A model generated the notes under the pieces. It worked only from the letters and a program-made list of their open reading frames with translations. It made no database searches and was not told where the DNA came from. A program made the position numbers and the translations under genes. From assembly GCA_017394925.1 (NCBI GenBank), contig JAFPWQ010000248.1:1-7395 (forward strand): a DNA stretch of 7,395 nucleotides, in the 5' to 3' direction. Shown here piece after piece: positions 5,548 to 7,395 of the stretch (within the stretch, counting starts at the first letter, position 1; each line of letters opens with the position of its first letter). The stretch comes from Synergistaceae bacterium (GTDB taxonomy: Bacteria; Synergistota; Synergistia; Synergistales; Aminobacteriaceae).

Positions 5548-6474
5548 ATGCAGGTAACATCAATGCTATCGGCAGGGTATCTTGAACCCGTACAGAATAT
5601 ATCGTGCGTTCAGAATGTCGATAAGGTCAAGGAAGTCGACCAGTCCAAACAGGCAAAAGAGCAGGAGATTTTAGCAGAAGAACAAGCACTGAAGGCCAAG
5701 CTCGGAAATTCTGCACAGGTTCATACGGTCTATCACTACACAATGGGCACTGACGGAAGGCGTTACATCACAGGAGCGTCAGTAACAATGAAGGGCAGTG
5801 AAGAAGATCTTAACCGAGTGAGCGGAGGAATCGCGACTGAAGACTTGCAGAGTAAGAAGCAGGAAGCTAACGAGGCTCTGAAGAAGAAAGATCAGAAGAA
5901 CGAAGACACTGAGAATATCATCAGGTCCGAAGCAGAAAAACGCGAAGCCTCAAGGAAAAAAGACAAATCAGAAGACGAAAAAGATTCACAGGTACGTGAG
6001 CTTGAAAATATTCAGCGTGAAGTGATTGCTCATGAACATGCACACAAGGCAGCGGCAGGTGAATTCGGCGGTGCAATAAGCTACACATACACCGAAGGCC
6101 CCGACGGAAAACGCTATATTACCGGCGGAGAAGTTCCCATTAAGCTCAGACAGGGAGCTACACCCGAAGAGACTCTGCGTAACATGCAGCAGGTTCAAAT
6201 GGCGGCAAATGCACCGGCTGATCCTTCAGGACAGGACAGACAGGTTGCGGCTAAAGCGGCGGCGATTGCGGCAAAAGCACGAAGCGAACTCAACCGTGAA
6301 GATGAATCCGGAAGTGAAAGCTCAGAACTCAAAGCCACAGTTGCACAAGGGACTCCTATTATTGAATCTATATCGCGTGAGGACGAAGAATTAGACCCGA
6401 ATAAAAACGGCGTACTCTCGGTTTTAGCGGCAGTGAAAGAACTTCAGATTCAGAATTTAATTCCGGCGGCTTAA
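5548..6474 (+). CDS. SprA-related (CJM1_0395-type) putative zinc metalloprotease
   Basis: The 308-residue protein has the core of the SprA-related family (PF12118 as I know it): VIAHEHAHKAAAGEFGGAIS with an HExxH zinc motif (HEHAH, 162-166), then YTEGPDGKRYITGGEVPI (about 181-198), then the tail pattern ATPEETLRNMQQV...APADPSGQDRQVAAKAAA (about 204-239). The protease activity of this family is predicted from the HExxH motif; substrate and role are unknown to me. Residues about 97-160 form a strongly charged, Lys/Glu-rich, probably helical or disordered linker. There is no signal peptide or membrane segment, so it is likely cytoplasmic, or exported by a route not evident here. An unusual trait is a second copy of the Y-T-x-G-x-D-G-R-Y-I-T-G pattern at 61-76, before the linker. 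It follows holA by 30 bases and is closed by the terminator at 6531-6572. Confidence 0.85.
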   Translation: MQVTSMLSAGYLEPVQNISCVQNVDKVKEVDQSKQAKEQEILAEEQALKAKLGNSAQVHTVYHYTMGTDGRRYITGASVTMKGSEEDLNRVSGGIATEDLQSKKQEANEALKKKDQKNEDTENIIRSEAEKREASRKKDKSEDEKDSQVRELENIQREVIAHEHAHKAAAGEFGGAISYTYTEGPDGKRYITGGEVPIKLRQGATPEETLRNMQQVQMAANAPADPSGQDRQVAAKAAAIAAKARSELNREDESGSESSELKATVAQGTPIIESISREDEELDPNKNGVLSVLAAVKELQIQNLIPAA

Positions 6475-6530
6475 TCATGAATAGCATGACATGAATCAAA
6501 GAGAGGCGGTTAAACTTGAATCACAAATAG

Positions 6531-6572
6531 AATCCTTCCGGCATTGACTGCATAAACCGGGAGGATTTTTTT
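6531..6572 (+). terminator. Rho-independent terminator closing the prepilin-holA-metalloprotease group
   Basis: An 11-bp stem (6531-6541 AATCCTTCCGG with 6557-6567 CCGGGAGGATT, one G-T pair) encloses a 15-base loop and runs into seven T residues (6566-6572). It stands 56 bases after the metalloprotease stop. The stretch between (6475-6530) holds no gene that I can support. Confidence 0.9.
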
Positions 6573-6574
6573 AT

Positions 6575-6583
6575 TGCTATAAT
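6575..6583 (+). promoter_or_regulatory. Extended -10 promoter of the AEC permease gene
   Basis: TGCTATAAT combines a perfect -10 (6578-6583) with the TGn extension. It begins two bases after the T-run of the preceding terminator, so any -35 contact would lie inside the terminator stem. Transcription would start near 6590, about 34 bases before the GTG start. Confidence 0.6.
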
Positions 6584-6623
6584 TGCCCCATCCAGAAAAA
6601 TTTTTATTGGGCAGGTGCTTTGC

Positions 6624-7395
6624 GTGAATATTTTTGAGAGAATGCTTAACACTCAGGCTTTAATGTTTATATACGTGATGACGGGCATAATTATTGCAAA
6701 AACTAAAATATTTAAGCATGAAGGACGTTCAAGTTTCATAAATCTTCTGCTTGATATAACACTTCCGTGTATGATTCTGAATTCGTTTAACATTGAGACC
6801 GGCATTGATGAATTAATTGCGGCCGGAGAAATAATGATAATCTCGGTTATATGCTTCATAACCGCATGGATAATTGCAAAAATAATCTGGCGCAAAGAGT
6901 CAAAAACACGCCGTGCAGTTCTTGAATTCTCGACTCTGTTTTCAAATGCAGGCAATGCAGGTATGCCCATAGTCGCGTTAGTCTTCGGAGCTGAAGGTGT
7001 ATTTTATGCATCGTTTTATCTCTTGCCCGTGAGAATATTAATCTGGACTTTCGGGTTATCATTATTCGTTGAAGGAAATAATCTCAAAGATAAAATCTTA
7101 ATTCTTCTCAGGACTCCCAGTTTGGTTGTCGTGTTCATCGGAATAGCATTAATGTTCATGCCCTTCAGACTTCCTGCTGTACTCACATCTGCAATAAAGA
7201 ACATCGGCGACATGACCGGTCCGCTCTCAATGATGCTAATCGGTGCTGCACTCGGCGAATCTGATATACGTAATGCATTCGAGTTCGACACATTCAAATT
7301 AACGTTCGTACGTTTAATTCTTCTGCCTGTGATTTATGTCTTCATGCTTAAGTTCTGCGGAGTGAAAGATATATTATGGCAGACTGCAGTAGTCT
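6624..7395 (+). CDS. AEC family (auxin efflux carrier-like) permease, 3' end outside the window
   Basis: The frame is open from GTG 6624 to the window edge, giving 257 residues of a family usually near 310 long, so the last part is missing. It is very hydrophobic. Likely membrane segments lie near residues 12-30, 37-57, 69-88, 103-122, 128-148, 160-180, 197-213 and 226-244. The sequence FSTLFSNAGNAGMPIVALVF (102-121) matches the family's conserved N-x-G-N-x-G-x-P motif in a broken helix, and GPLSMMLIGAALGESDI (199-215) resembles the later conserved glycine-rich segment. Members of this family export or import organic anions such as malate in bacteria, but the substrate cannot be read. The start was chosen because AGGTG (6613-6617) lies 6 bases before GTG 6624; ATG 6642 is the alternative. 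It has its own extended -10 and lies beyond a strong terminator, so it is a separate transcription unit. Confidence 0.88.
   Translation, partial: MNIFERMLNTQALMFIYVMTGIIIAKTKIFKHEGRSSFINLLLDITLPCMILNSFNIETGIDELIAAGEIMIISVICFITAWIIAKIIWRKESKTRRAVLEFSTLFSNAGNAGMPIVALVFGAEGVFYASFYLLPVRILIWTFGLSLFVEGNNLKDKILILLRTPSLVVVFIGIALMFMPFRLPAVLTSAIKNIGDMTGPLSMMLIGAALGESDIRNAFEFDTFKLTFVRLILLPVIYVFMLKFCGVKDILWQTAVV

Noticed and set aside
6584..6613. Inverted repeat TGCCC...GGGCA before the permease start, as a possible translation-controlling hairpin
   Set aside because: The left arm lies before the expected transcription start (near 6590), so it would not be in the RNA, and the stem is only 5 bp.
6653..6970. 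Minus-strand open frame of 105 codons opposite the permease gene
   Set aside because: It is antisense to a convincing membrane transporter whose frame stays open to the window edge. Such shadows are common opposite hydrophobic genes.

Overview
This is a bacterial window of moderately low GC, densely coding, with strong AAGGAGG-type ribosome binding sites, TATAAT-like -10 boxes and ordinary rho-independent terminators. The type IV-type prepilin points to a diderm or pilus-bearing bacterium. The overall style of the proteins reminds me of gut-associated Synergistota, but no marker in the window proves this and the assignment is only an inference.

Layout. Positions 1-162 hold the 3' end of an unrecognised plus-strand gene. 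It converges on a minus-strand GT-A type glycosyltransferase (174 to about 1166). The 5' end of that glycosyltransferase carries four perfect copies (4.4 periods) of the 7-bp unit CTGAGTC (minus strand GACTCAG). A divergent intergenic region (about 1184-1290) separates it from leuS (1291-3783, leucyl-tRNA synthetase), which ends in a clear terminator (3800-3831). Next come three plus-strand genes with gaps of about 30 bases and no terminator between them: a prepilin-like protein (3900-4577), the DNA polymerase III delta subunit holA (4606-5517) and a SprA-related/CJM1_0395-type putative zinc metalloprotease (5548-6474). A second strong terminator (6531-6572) closes this group. The window ends inside an AEC-family (auxin efflux carrier-like) permease that starts at GTG 6624.

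Most interesting point. The glycosyltransferase frame is open up to 1166 and its upstream part clearly encodes the first strand region of the fold, yet it has no ATG, GTG or TTG before an internal TTG at 875. Just upstream, on the far side of the heptamer tract, sit an extended -10 (TGATATAAT), an AAAGGA ribosome binding site and an ATG (1183). That ATG is out of frame with the glycosyltransferase at the present 4 repeats. Adding one copy (5) or removing two (2) would join it in frame to the whole enzyme, giving 338 residues at 5 copies. The unit is stop-free in all three frames. This is the expected architecture of a phase-variable surface-sugar glycosyltransferase, seen here in the OFF state. 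It is an inference from sequence and needs population or read-level confirmation.

The remaining genes are mainly housekeeping (translation, replication clamp loading) mixed with cell-surface or accessory functions. Their grouping does not define one pathway.
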